Below are positions 12,801 through 23,635 of a stretch of DNA of 64,000 bases, one piece after another. The stretch is from Sarcocystis neurona. Its lineage: Eukaryota; Apicomplexa; Conoidasida; Eucoccidiorida; Sarcocystidae. Location: positions 712,812 through 776,811 of the forward strand of contig KL647314.1 in the NCBI GenBank assembly GCA_000727475.1. Direction: 5' to 3'. A model generated the notes under the pieces. The model was not told where the DNA came from, ran no database searches, and saw only the letters and a program-made list of their open reading frames with translations. The translations under genes and the position numbers were made by a program. Positions within the stretch are counted from its first letter, which is position 1. Each line of letters opens with the position of its first letter.

Positions 12801-13316
12801 GACCATCTGCGACGTGCTGGCCCGGCGCATGCGGCTCGCCTTTCTTGACGTCAAAGCTGCGCAGCGTTGCGTCGATGAAGTGAGGAAAGCGCCCGAGGAA
12901 AACAGCAGAGAAGAAATAAAGGGACGGAAGAGAGAGAAAAGAAGTCGGAGGGAAAAGCAAAAGGAGAATAAATTCTGCTCCTATATACCCGTTTACAATT
13001 ATCCCTGACAATGTCAAATGGTACATCATTTGCCTTCCGTCCAGATATCACCAAGTGTACATATATATATATATAAATTTCGATATGGTATGGTGCTGGT
13101 ACATATATGTGTGTACACGTATTCATATACGTACGTACATATATATACATACATATATATATATGCGGATAGGCAGCTGTGCTCTTTCGCTTTGTGTGCA
13201 TGCAGGTGGGAAATTTGCTCGCGCGCGAGTTGGGATGGAGCGACGAACAACTGCAACAGAAGCGCACTGAGGCTGTCCACTACCTGCAGGCCTTTCAAAT
13301 TCCTGCTGGGATATAA
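167..13316 (+). CDS. FAD-dependent glycerol-3-phosphate dehydrogenase, mitochondrial (3' seven exons; 5' end outside window)
   Basis: Oxidises sn-glycerol-3-phosphate to dihydroxyacetone phosphate and passes electrons through FAD to ubiquinone at the inner mitochondrial membrane (known for the GPD2/GUT2 family). Exons: 167-235, 2874-3108, 5151-5547, 7999-8118, 9542-9756, 12786-12879, 13206-13316. All junctions are GT-AG and the phases match (1, 2, 0, 0, 2, 0), giving 412 residues and a stop. Family blocks appear in order: GPFADEVRAL, a GVHLVLP strand, LLHAKTSDGRVLF, LPWEGHTLVGTTDEP, SDILSAWQGIRPLI, GLLSLLGGKLTTCRRMAE, LPYIRAEVIYTAR, DVLARRMRLAFLDVKAA and ARELGWSDEQL. The protein ends soon after the last block, so it lacks the C-terminal EF hands of animal GPD2, like yeast GUT2. 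The N-terminal FAD-binding Rossmann motif must lie upstream of the window. A roughly 80-residue Ala-rich insertion interrupts exon 5151-5547. Introns total about 12 kb for 1.24 kb of coding sequence. Identification is from conserved blocks; exact junctions need transcript support. Confidence 0.93.
236..2873 (+). repeat. Intron with AT/GA microsatellites and a degenerate tandem repeat
   Basis: No coding exon is visible. Positions about 960-1200 are AT, GT and CT microsatellites. A degenerate tandem repeat with the marker cctatttgcgtagac recurs near 1545, 1712, 1880 and 1990, so unit length is about 110-170 bp and copies differ by GA-rich expansions. From about 2320 to 2770 the strand is almost all pyrimidine and includes a 25-bp unit (cctatttggttgtgtctctc) in three to four copies at 2445-2525. 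Confidence 0.75.
2874..3108 (+). CDS. G3PDH exon with the substrate-domain core
   Basis: The most conserved exon of the gene: it encodes a GVHLVLPHWYT start, LLHAKTSDGRVLF and LPWEGHTLVGTTDEP, all diagnostic of FAD-linked glycerol-3-phosphate dehydrogenase. The acceptor is ttcctcgcag and the donor is ATCAG|gtaaac. It enters in phase 1 and leaves in phase 2, joining AG to A of the next exon to give Arg. The donor is immediately followed by a minisatellite that repeats donor-like ggtaaa motifs. Confidence 0.93.
3109..3410 (+). repeat. Intronic minisatellite built from splice-donor-like units
   Basis: About twelve imperfect units of 20-28 bp with core cttgctgctgccggtaaa run directly from the exon 2874-3108 donor. 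At least six units keep ggtaaa, the same string as the real donor (AGgtaaac); others carry ggtatg, gggaaa or cgtaaa. The array stops near 3410, where the DNA becomes ordinary intron. Confidence 0.88.
3411..5150 (+). repeat. Remainder of G3PDH intron 2: AT and CT microsatellites
   Basis: From 3770 to about 4900 the sequence alternates tatata runs, gtatac motifs and long ctctctct tracts. The apparent reading frames here are Tyr/Ile/Ser/Leu strings produced by the microsatellites and are not coding. Nothing gene-like is visible between 4900 and the acceptor at 5150. Confidence 0.7.
5151..5547 (+). CDS. G3PDH exon with Ala-rich insertion
   Basis: Begins with the conserved SDILSAWQGIRPLI block and ends with GLLSLLGGKLTTCRRMAE, which in the family lie about 20 residues apart. 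Here about 80 extra residues, mostly Ala with Pro, Ser and Gly, sit between them (about 5200-5440), encoded by GCT/GCC runs. The frame is open throughout, so the insertion is read as protein. The acceptor is cttcctgcag and the donor gtattc. Confidence 0.92.
5548..7998 (+). repeat. G3PDH intron 3 with GCT-rich tract
   Basis: Positions 5548-7090 hold unique AT-leaning DNA with an AT run at 6780-6840. From about 7245 to 7910 the DNA is a dense GCT/CTG tract with a 36-bp subrepeat (gctactcgcgctgctactgc core) in two to three copies at 7640-7735. All three + frames stay open over parts of it because of the repeat, so open frames there carry no weight. Confidence 0.75.
7999..8118 (+). CDS. G3PDH exon, mid C-terminal region
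   Basis: Forty codons in phase 0 at both ends, encoding EALDELLKRKKTDV and a GMLLQGAVDPTGLLPSQ end that aligns with the family segment TVGLFLQGG. The acceptor is caatag and the donor gtaaca. It lies between a GCT-rich intron and a CAG-rich intron. Confidence 0.87.
8119..9541 (+). repeat. G3PDH intron 4 with CAG tract and pyrimidine block
   Basis: From about 8165 to 9030 the strand is CAG-rich, the opposite orientation to the tract in the preceding intron. From about 9080 to 9480 it is almost wholly TTC/CTC pyrimidine sequence leading to the acceptor at 9541. No exon-like segment with splice signals was found. Confidence 0.72.
9542..9756 (+). CDS. G3PDH exon, C-terminal helical region
   Basis: Encodes a helical segment ending in LPYIRAEVIYTAR, equivalent to the family motif FPYIEAEVLYAIKEYA. 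The acceptor is ctcccacgcag after a long pyrimidine tract; the donor is GCGAG|gtagtc. It enters in phase 0 and leaves in phase 2, completed by the A that opens the next exon. Confidence 0.92.
9757..12785 (+). repeat. G3PDH intron 5 (3.0 kb), AT microsatellites and short tandem duplications
   Basis: Mostly AT-rich microsatellite with gtatac and tatata motifs. Two small duplications stand out: a roughly 75-bp unit at 11120-11250, and an approximately 89-bp unit whose marker gtgaaatgacgcactgtag recurs as gaagtgacgcattgtag at 12278 and 12367. No coding segment is visible. Confidence 0.7.
12786..12879 (+). CDS. G3PDH exon with RRxRLAFLD motif
   Basis: Encodes ICDVLARRMRLAFLDVKAA, matching the family block VDVISRRTRLAFLNVQAA. 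The acceptor is tgctgccgcag and the donor gtgagg. It enters in phase 2 and leaves in phase 0. Its short size is typical of this gene. Confidence 0.94.
13206..13316 (+). CDS. G3PDH terminal exon and stop codon
   Basis: Encodes VGNLLARELGWSDEQLQQ, the family motif GKELGWS, and stops at TAA 13314-13316 after PAGI. The acceptor is gtgcatgcag. No EF-hand extension follows. The upstream intron (12880-13205) is only 326 nt, the shortest in this gene. Confidence 0.93.
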   Translation: MGNLLARELGWSDEQLQQKRTEAVHYLQAFQIPAGI

Positions 13317-16300
13317 ACGCGTGCACGCCCTTCTCGATATATGTGTGAGCTCTGCGTACATGCTTAGTATGTATATATGTGTTATATATACACGTCGCGT
13401 CCGCATTGTTGCATGTACATATATATATATATATATATGTATGGAATGCATGGATGCTTCACACGTATATGCAGAACGCGACGTGTGTGCTGCACGCGTG
13501 TTGGATGTGTGTCCAACGTGCGTGCTGCTTCCATCTTCTGCAATGTGTTGCTGGTGTTGGAGCAAGCGGGCACACGTATTGCATGCGGCATGTTTCACGT
13601 GTAAACGACAGCACTTGGGTAAAGATCTATAGCGTGAGTGCGCCTGAGTCGGTGATGACGCTCTTCTTTGTGTTTTAGAAAGCATGCGGCCTGCAGTTTC
13701 TGCGTTCCTGCTGTGCAACGTGTGCACGCGTACGGGATCTTGATCTACGGCATGCATGCGCCCTGAAGACGACACACGCAGTGGGTCCTGCCGCCGCGCA
13801 TGTGTGCTGCTGCTGCTGCACGCTTACGCGTCGCAGACACGTCGCCGCTGCCTGCACGCGTGGGATATGTAGTAGCAATGCCAGACTCCGCCTCTCCCTT
13901 CCCTCCACCTTCCGTGCAAAGTGACCTTTTTCAGGCGGGGGCAGGAGCTCGGGCTTGAGACGTGCCCGTGGAGTTGCCGTCTGCAGCGCGGGCAAGTAAC
14001 TTCCACAGAAACTCCCCCAGGCCGCCGTGTCGCTGTATAGCCGCCCTGAGTCTGCATGTGCTTCCCCCCGTGTTGCTGGCCACAGCTCCCCCAGCTTGTG
14101 CATACGTGCGTGCGTACACAACAGAAGACGGCCAGCACGCGAAATTTCGAGAAAGAAGCAGACGTGCGTCCGAGTGACGCGCTGACTGATTTTCTCTCGG
14201 GTTTCTGCTTTTTCATCAGCGCTCTCTTGGTGGTTGCCAAGAATGGGCTCCTGCTGCTGAGAGAAGTACGCTTCGGCGGGGATGCGGGTGTGCTCTATGC
14301 GTAGCCACTGGCGTCTCTCGCGTAATTCCTTGTGGACGTATACGCACGCGTTTGTAGATATACATATATATATATATACACGTATATGTATACACATAGA
14401 TCCATTAATAGCTATCGACCTATCTCTCTGTCTATCGATTTTTCTACCAGCATATAAATATTTGTAGACACACAGCGGCAGCAACTTCGTCTATTGCTGA
14501 ACAACATCCACATAGATATGAATCGATATACATAAGTAATGATACTGGGGGACACACGCGTATGTACACACACACACACACACAGACACCTGCGCACGTG
14601 GACAAGTGGAGAAAATGCGAACAAACACATGTGTGAGTATGACAATATGTAGACACATACATGTAAACAGAAAAAGAATCACACATGTGTGTCCACGTAC
14701 GGAAATAACTATATCTGTACGTATAGGTATATACATATGTATATTGATATGTGTGTCCACATACGTGAATAAATCTGTATATCTATTTACATATACATAT
14801 ATAAATATATAGATGAATGTACGTATCTGTATCCACATACGTGAATACTTCTATCTGTCTGTCCGTCTGTCTCTCTCTCTGGTGGGATGTAATGTACGGG
14901 GTCATCCGTTAATGTGAATTCCGTAGACGCACGTATATCGGCGTAAGTAGATGCACACATCCTCTACGAATAGACATCCGCCTCCCTACACGTTTATCGA
15001 CGTTTGAAACGTCAACCAGGATACTCGTTTGCAGACATACTACGACGTGGGACAAGAAAGGCCTCGTGTAGATATGCTGCTGGGATGAGAAGGAACGAAT
15101 TCGTTCCAGGAGAGAATTCAAAGAAGAACAAACGTGTAGCAGCGTCGCTACCCACTCATGCAGTGCTACACCAGCCTGCACCCACAGCCACTTATAACGC
15201 ACATGTGTGTATGTTACTCTCACTCCCTCTCGAGTATATACATGTATATATGTATACAAGTGCATGCAGAAGTACACTAACATGCCCACAGCCACTTATA
15301 CACTTGTCTAGAAGTTAGTGTCACTCTCAATCTTTCTGTCATATATATATATATATGCAGAAGTACACAGAGACACACGTGTATACACAATGGCTACACA
15401 CGCGTGCTTACAACAATGTGTACTCATCACGTATGTATCTTTCCCCATTAGTGCACTCATGCTCCTGTCCGTCTGTCAATAAAATTCAGTCGGGGTCTGG
15501 GCGTTTGTCCTCGCAAAACAGCACACATGAATTACAGACGCGAGGACTTCTACAAGTAATATACATGCACAGCAGAACCGCATTTCCTGTGTGTACGCAC
15601 CTTTTACGAACATACGAACGTGTTGCATGTAGAAGTACCTTAAGCAACACGTGAACACCCGGTCGCACGAAGGACGACCAAAGTGGAAAAAATCTTGCTT
15701 TACCGCATAAGAAGAGGAATAGCTTGGGGAAGTCAAACGTGTCACCTAATTGTCCTTCCCTACATATCCGTGTGTCTTAGGTCCTACGACCACGCGCCTA
15801 CGCAGAATCATACACGGGCCACATACAGCGCAATATGTGGAGCAACACATACATATATATATATCTTGCTCATATTGCTCAACACATTGTTTGTCCACAG
15901 AAACGTATGCACACACGTGTATACAGACGTGGCGTATGTCTGCTGCATAGAGAAGAACTCAACAGACACAAGAACGACGTCGGTGTGGACGGACACGGCG
16001 CAGACTCAGCCAAGTTCTCTAAGCGCACACCATCGCCAGCCTCATCTGCTGCAAACACTGTGCTCTCGCACAGTCTGTACACACGCAGACAGCAACACAC
16101 CGGCGTACGAACGCACACAGCACCGCACTACACACCTGACAAACAATAACAAACAAGACATTTATACACGCGATCAGAGTTTTCTGCGACAAAACCTAAA
16201 CAAGCCATACATGCATATATTTGTGTACACATGTGTGGCTCCACCAGTTTATACATGTCGGCACGTAGGGCTCTGCTGGCAGCCCGCTACACCATTATGA

Positions 16301-18511
16301 TTGTTTTTTGTACACGTGCATCTGAAAGCCGCCGCGTGCACCTCACAGTCGCAGTAGAACGACAAAGACGTCCGTTTTCCCCGAATAAGGCCTCTTCCAC
16401 TTTCTTCTTCATCGTCCTGCCTTTGTTCGTTTCATGCCGCCTTCTTTCCGTCTTCTTGCTTTTGATGTCGTCTCCTGTTTTCTTCTCTGCGCGCCTTTCG
16501 CGCATGTTCATCGATCTCTGCCGTATCTCGTTCTCTCTTCCTCCCAACTTTACTCTCTTCGCGTCTTCCTTCCTCTGCCCTGCTTGGCACTCTCCGTCTC
16601 TTCCTCTTCACGTTTTTCCTCCTCTTATATTTTCCTTTCCTCTTTTCTTCGAGTCTCCCTTCCTACAAATCACCTCCCTTCCTTCGTTTTCTTCCTCTCC
16701 TCTTGTGCCGCTGGTTCGTCTTCCGTCTGTTTCGACTTTAATTACTGTTACGGTTGCACCTGCGGGCTGCACGCGAGTCTGCACCAGCAGGAGGAGCAAA
16801 CACAACCGGCGGGCGCTTTCGAATAAAGTGCGCTGGCATGTCAGAAATTATTTCTACATCCTCTGCTCTTCACCCGATCCTTGTACACACACGTAAAGAG
16901 AAACATACGCGTACAGCAAGCAGCCTGCTCTACACTGCTTCTCATGGACGGAGACACCGGGAAAGACAGGTAGCGATAAAAAGCACGCCGTTTCAACTGC
17001 CCCTTGCGAATCCGCAATAGCAGGCACTCCCAGCGCCTATACAAAGACGATCCTTCGCATTTAACGCGAATTCTAAGCAGACGTCTTTCCAAGGAGGTCG
17101 GGTTGTGGCGGTGGTCTGGGTTGCTGCGTGTGAAGCAGCGACCGCAACACATACACGAGCAGTGCGCCTAAAAATTCGCGTGACGGCAATATTCCTACCA
17201 GGATAGAACGCCTACAACACGAGTGATCCTAGTGAGTTCCTCTCTGCTCAGTGTGAAGCGGGCTCTGCGACGAAGAAATGGCACGCTGGGAAACCGACAC
17301 CGCTACTGTACCCGTGAGGTTGAGATACTGACCAGTGGACCAAAGAAGACGATAACCGCAAACCGAAAAGGCGACAGAGGGCCACAGCCCATCGACCCCG
17401 GCACTACTCAGAAGAAAGAAAAAGCTAAGAGCAGCCAGAATCGCGCACCCCCAGGCAACACGTCATCGTCAGGGCACCCGAGCATGTGGACCCTGTCTGT
17501 ATTTCTGCATACATTTGGTGCAGCCGCCTCATAGCACTTTATGCGAATATACCTACATGCATAGGCACTCCTGAAAAATATAATCCTGTTCTCGTCCTTC
17601 CTCTATCATGAGTATATACATATACGTATATGTATATGTATTGATACACGTCTGCTTATGATAACTGTCTACGTGGGTGGACCGGTACAGGTGTACGTCC
17701 GCGTGGCTGAATTTTTCATATGAGGGTCTGCACAGACACGCCTGCTCATGCGCACAGCTGAGAGCGGTGCAAGACGTCGAGGAAAAGCTGCAGAAGAAGA
17801 ATTTTACGTCCCTAAGGTTCTGGATAGCCCCGATAGCGCATCTCGTCATCGACGCTTAACACCAGGACGCGCCAGTTCCTCTGGAGGAAAGTACTACGCA
17901 CAGGACGTCTCGTGTAGGCAAACTCGCAAAGAAAGCAGAAGTCAGGCTCGTTTAGGTGGGCATGCACGTATGTATATGTACGCCTGACTTTTATTGATAC
18001 TCACGACGTGTAGCGTATCTCTCAACATACCCGAGATGTATAGCAACGTTTATATATGCGCAAAAGTTCTTCAGTGGCGTGACCCTTGCATGTCGCTTGC
18101 GAATCACACGCATGGGGACACAGCCCAGTATGCTGTGAAGATGTATGCGAGAAACGACCCTGCTCCAAATACATGAAGCGCTGGGCGATCAGCTGCAGTG
18201 CAGCCGTCACCAAGAGAGAGCAGCAACGCACCATCAGCACCAGCAGCACCACAGCGGCAGCTGTGACAACGAAGCAGCAGCAGCAGCAGCACTGCAGCGG
18301 CAGCAGTGGCAGCGGAGCAGCAGCAGTGGCAACGGAGCAGCAGCAGCAACGTAGCGTCAGCACCACTCCAAGGCAGTGGCAGCAGCAGCAGGAGGCATGC
18401 GGCGGCTGCAACATGAACAGAGCGGCAGCATGGACGCAACCGCAGCAGCAGCAAGAAGGCACTAGCAGCAGGCAGCAGGGCAAGGGCAGCAGCCGGAGCA
18501 ACAAGGCAGCA
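13317..18511. other. Convergent intergenic region with no recognised gene
   Basis: This lies between the stop codons of the + dehydrogenase and the - transporter and should include both 3' untranslated regions. It contains AT microsatellites, a roughly 75-bp tandem unit at 14680-14860 (marker tgtgtccacatacgtgaata) and an approximately 104-bp duplication at 15180-15310 (marker cccacagccacttata). Open stretches at 13680-14290, 16300-16830 and 17660-17940 have no recognisable domain and no clear splice partners. A CAG tract at about 18230-18510 adjoins the transporter stop. Confidence 0.6.
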
Positions 18512-18688
18512 CTACCAGTAGGGCAGCAGCAGCAGCAGCAGCACAAGAGGAGATGCGCTGCCGTAGCAACTGCTGCACGCGAGGCAGCTGGAGATGATTG
18601 ACACGTACAGTCGCTGGAGCTGCTGGCACGGCTTCGCAAGCACCGCTTCCTTGGGGCCGCTCTGTACGACTTTGCCGTCGCTCATCAC
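18512..18688 (-). CDS. ABC transporter terminal exon
   Basis: Encodes VMSDGKVVQSGPKEAVLAK, the last conserved NBD strand and turn (family VLDQGKITEYGKHEELL). It then continues through a CTG-rich stretch giving a Leu-rich tail ending PYW and a stop at 18512. The acceptor is ttactgctgcag. The tail is repeat-encoded and may vary in length. Confidence 0.88.
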   Translation of the reverse strand: MMSDGKVVQSGPKEAVLAKPCQQLQRLYVSIISSCLACSSCYGSASPLVLLLLLLPYW

Positions 18689-21600
18689 CTGCAGCAGTAA
18701 AACCCACCAACACCCAAGGAGTTCCTGCATGCTGTATTACGCAGTATAACGGTATCTCACCACCACGGCTACGCGCGAGAGACTGCCGTACTACACCAAG
18801 AAAGCATCCTGCCGCTGCAACACGGATACGGCAAGTTGCTGCTGGTGCAGCTATAGCAAGGCATATTGTCCTGCTACGGCTGCAGGACCCGTACCACTGC
18901 TACGTTCGTGCACATACTGCTACACAACTATATGCACATTTTTTTGTATATATGCCTGGGGGTCTACGTCGCTTGTTACTACTGGTCGACCGCAGTGACC
19001 CGGACCAGGCCACGCCAATACGAGAAAGCGGCATGTATATAACATACGCACACGTCCTACTTCGTCGGTGGAGAAGCACCTTTCCTCGGGGACGCCGACG
19101 CACATGGACAGGGAAACTCAGGAGAAGGACGTTTAAGGAGAGGAATTTTAACGCTTGCGGGAAATTCGTTTGCTCTGTTACTGTCTTGACATGAGCCTCA
19201 CAGAGAAGAGGTCCTTCCCCAAATTTCTGCCTGTCTCCATTGGCAGCTTCGTGTGTCAGGCGTCTTGACACACCAGCTTCCGAGTGTACATACACCCCGT
19301 CTGCAGGTAGTAAAATGTGCGGACGCGTGTGCTCGCACGTCAAGGTGTTTATGAATGGACAGCGTCTCGTTGAGGTGTGCGTACACTGCGTGTCGCGCTA
19401 AGCGTCTTTATCCGCTCACGCATAGGTGTACACAGTCTGCCCGTATTCCACCGGCTCTGGGGCGTACATACACTCCACGATCTATGGTTGCATCCTTTTC
19501 CCCCACCTGCTATGACGACGACGCACACACAGAGGACTTTCCACACGTCTACAGGGCCCAAACGCCGTCGGCTGTACGACTGCGCCCAGCCTTACCGCGA
19601 TGTGATCGGCGAAGTCAAGAGCCGCAAGCCGATGCGTGATCATCACACATGTGTAGCCTGCAAGTTCCTGTCCACAGCATTCGCCCAAAGAGAGATCGAC
19701 GGAGAAAAGCTGTTTGGCCGCTACACGACTACTCTCTCTTGCACGCAGCGTCGTTCAAACACGTCTCTTAAGAAGAAGAAAAGTCCTGCGGCAGTGTGCA
19801 GTACTACGCTCTACAGCTGCTTGTTCTAGCTTCGCCTCTATTTTAATACATACAATTCGTAACTGATTACTCGTCTGTATCTGGTCACTTCTTCGGACGC
19901 GTCTTTTGATACTTTCTACTCACACCGTGTAGAATGACTAACTTCATCGAGTTGGCCTCGCAGCTGGTGCAGTGACGCTGCCATGCTGCAGTGACGCTGC
20001 CATCCTGCAGTTACGCTGCTGCTGCAGTTTCGCTGTTGCTGCAATACGCCGCCATGCTGCAGTGACGCTGCTACTGCAGAGACGCCGCTGCTGCAATAAG
20101 CCGCCGTGCTGCAGTCAGAACGAGCCGCTGCCAGGCGTGGATGACGCTGGTGCAGCGTGCTTCACGCTGATGCTGCTCCTGCTGCCCTGTAATTGTTGAC
20201 ATCAGCAGGGGAAGCCCATTTACTATTGCACACAGAGGAAACAACACTCCGGCTGCTCTTTTGCCTGCAGGGGAGCCGGGCGGCGGGGAGAAGTAGAGAG
20301 TAGCACTGCTGAGCGAACTGAGCAGACGCAACTACATGGGGAAGACAAAGGACGCAGAACAAGAGAGAAACAAATGAAAGGGCGATGGCGGAGCAACCCT
20401 TCTGAAATTCTACTTCCTGAAGCTGCACGTATGATGCATGCTTCCTGCGCTCCCAACACCTTCTGTTATTGCTGCTGCTGGTGCTTGTCGAAGTGCGCTG
20501 TCCGGTATGCATGGCAGCACTCTGCTGCAGGAATTATATATATATATATATGTATACACGTGTATATCTGAGTATACATGTATGCCCCCCATCGACACAC
20601 GGGCATGTGTATACGTATTTACTGCAGATCGTTGTATGCACACGCATACACCTATATACGCAGGAGTCTGTAGGGCGCGTTCGTTCTGCCGTTGCAGCAG
20701 CAGAACGAGAGCTACGAGAGACCGGAGGACTGCTGCTGCACGCAACCTGCACTGCCGCAGAATTTGTCCTTTTCAGCATCCAGTGGAACGAAACATTCCC
20801 TCCCACCTTTTCGTAGAAACTCTCCAGCTGACCCACGCAGAAGTGTTGCTTGAATGACGTGCTGCGCGACACCGGCAAGAAAAAACGCTTGTGTACTTCG
20901 ACGTCTCTTTCTCCGGCTTCCCCGGGAAGAAATCTTCTCGTCACGCGTTCACGCACACGCAGCCGCACACTAGGGCATACACATATATATATATACATAG
21001 AAACAGAGAGAGAGAGAGAGAGACAGCAGCAGACAGAAACAGCAGCAGGGAGGTATATATAGAGAGTGTCGCACGCACACATAGAGATAACGGCATGTAC
21101 ATACGTATTTTTAACGGCGCATATATATAAATAGATACAGGCAAATATGTACGTATATTTGTGTATGGCGGAACACACAGACCTACGTATCGAGATACAC
21201 ATACATACGCGTGGGCGTATGCATACGCAGACACACGGGCAGGTACCTACGTATACGTGGTGACACATCGACAGATGCCTATAACAGGATATACGTACGT
21301 CCATGGGGCGTAGACGTACACACATACGTCGCGGCAACTGTAGCACATCCACAGCAGCATACACGCTCACAGATGCAGCGACATACCCACACATATACAT
21401 GGTCGCCTACACATACATATATGTAGTGGCAGCTACAGACACCAATGTATTAACACACATATATAGGCAGATTTCTCTGGTGGACACTTACACAGACATG
21501 TGTATACGGAAGACCTATGCAGCCGCATGTCCCCCACATTGATAAACCTTCCTCCAAGCGCTTGCGGATATATGGACGGAAACGGAACGCTTCCCGAGAT

Positions 21601-23603
21601 TCTTTCTCAGCAAAGATGCAAGCGCGCTTGTCCTGCAACGTTGTATATGGCAGTGCTCACCTCCTTTAGACGGGCAAGAACGAGGCGTTCGGTGTGGAGG
21701 TCCAGCGCAGAAGTGACCTCATCCATGAGCAGCAGCGGGGGGCACGTGCCAGCAGCAATCTGTTGAAGTAGCTGCTCGCGGCGCAGCGCTGCAGCAGCTG
21801 CAAGTGTCGGTGGAGATGCAAAGGCAGAACGCAGGGGTCGCTGTTGCTCTTTCGACCCCCCCTGCTGCTGATGCTGTTGGCACGGCTGCTGGGGCTGCTG
21901 CTCCTGCTGATGGGCCTGCTGACGAGGATGCTCGGAAGAAGTGCTGTCGCGACCGAGGGAGAAAGGAGAAGGTGACGGAGAGGAAGAAGCCGCTGCTGAG
22001 GGCGGTGGAGCAGCTCGTCGCTGTCCGGTTGCTGCAGGAGCGTGGGAGGGCATGCAGAGGCGGCAGACGGCTCGGGCCACACAGACGCGCTGCCGCTGTC
22101 CTCCTGCAGGACCAAACACCAGCAGCGACAGCATTGCAGCGTCTGTGACGGAGACAGGGCAGCAACTGCAGCAAAAACACAGAAACAGCAGCGCAGCTGC
22201 AGCAGGGAAAAAGCGGGCAAGTCGCAGCAGCACGAGGCTGACACGCACCGCAACACGTGCGTGCAGCCGCAGCAGCAGGAAAGCGGGCAGCAGTGTGAAG
22301 TGCCGTAGTAGTGGCGGCTGTTGCAAGACGAAGACGTGCAGTGGAATGTGGTGCAGCAGCACCAAGGTCCACCAGCGGAAGCATCAGCAATAAATTAAGC
22401 GATACAGTTCAACGGCTGCAGCAGCCGCAGCAACCCAGGAAGGGGCCGCAGCAGCAAGTTATACGGCAGGTGCAGCAGCAAAGGCTCTGCAGGAGCAGCT
22501 GCAGGGAAAAAAACTTCAGCAGATCCAGCATCGCAGATCCCAGGGGCGACGCAGCAACAGCGGCGCCGCGACGACGTGGGAGAAGGAGAAAGAGGAGGAG
22601 CAGCAATTCTAATGTCCAGCAGCACCAGGTGCAGCAGCGGCGTGAGCAGGGCAGCAGGATGAGCAGCACATCGAAAACAGCCGCAACAAGCGAGGGAGTC
22701 GTGGTCGCGGAGCAGCAGCAGCACACGTGTGGCAGCAGCAGACACTTTCCAGCAGCAACACCAGCAGCAATGGTGCGGCAACAGCAGCAGCAAGGGAGGG
22801 CGCAGCAGCAACATGCTCAGGAAAGAGCCGCAACAGCTATCGCAGCGGCTTTATGACGGGGATTAAGTGGGAGAGCTGGAGTGGCAACAGACGCAGCATA
22901 GAAGCAGAGAGGCCGCGCATGCAGCATTCGCAGAACAGACAGCAGCCCAGTCGAAAGCAGAAAAACAGCAGAAATCACACAATAGGAGAGGCACGTGCAA
23001 AGCAGCACACAGCAGCGCGGCAAGCAGCATCAGCCGCGGTGCCGCAGAGGGCACGCACGGCAACGAGTCGCAGTAGCAGCAGCACGTCGGTGTCCTACTG
23101 CAACAAATGAAGAAGCATTTTGGTCTACTTTCTGTAAAACAGAAAAGTTTTCCACTCGTGTCATTTCTGCAATAAAGACGAACGCTTAACCTTCTTCCTC
23201 CTACCTACATGCGGACGCACATGTCCACGTATAGCAGGCGGGCAGCATGTCTACACACACACGATTCAAATATGTGGCCGTACAACTGTACGCCTCAAGC
23301 GTATGCTTAAGCGTGCCTCTATATGTATATATGTATATGTATATATATATATATAGGCGTATATATGTATATATAGTAGTACGGCTCAAGGCGTGTATAT
23401 ATATATATGTATATATATCTACTAACAGATATCTCAATATATACTTACCTGGGGGAAACATAAGCACGAGCATACCCTCAAACATATACATATATATGTA
23501 TATATACGTACCTTTTCTATGTTAACATCCGCGTGTGTATATATATATATATATACATGAGATATGCACACACAAACACATACAGAAGTACCCATACGTA
23601 GGC

Positions 23604-23635
<32 letters not shown>

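Noticed and set aside
13026..14484. Minus frames of 249 and 269 codons just downstream of G3PDH
   Set aside because: The first overlaps the terminal G3PDH exon antisense. The second has a CPRC-type string but no matching second metal-binding pair, no homology I recognise and no splice partners.
19596..19657. Using the acceptor at 19658 for the H-loop exon
   Set aside because: It would put TGA in frame five codons later given the phase of exon 10. The acceptor at 19668 keeps phase 0 and aligns without a gap.
20534..21400. A 288-codon minus frame in AT/GT repeats
   Set aside because: Tyr/Cys/Val strings from microsatellite sequence within transporter intron 10; no splice logic.
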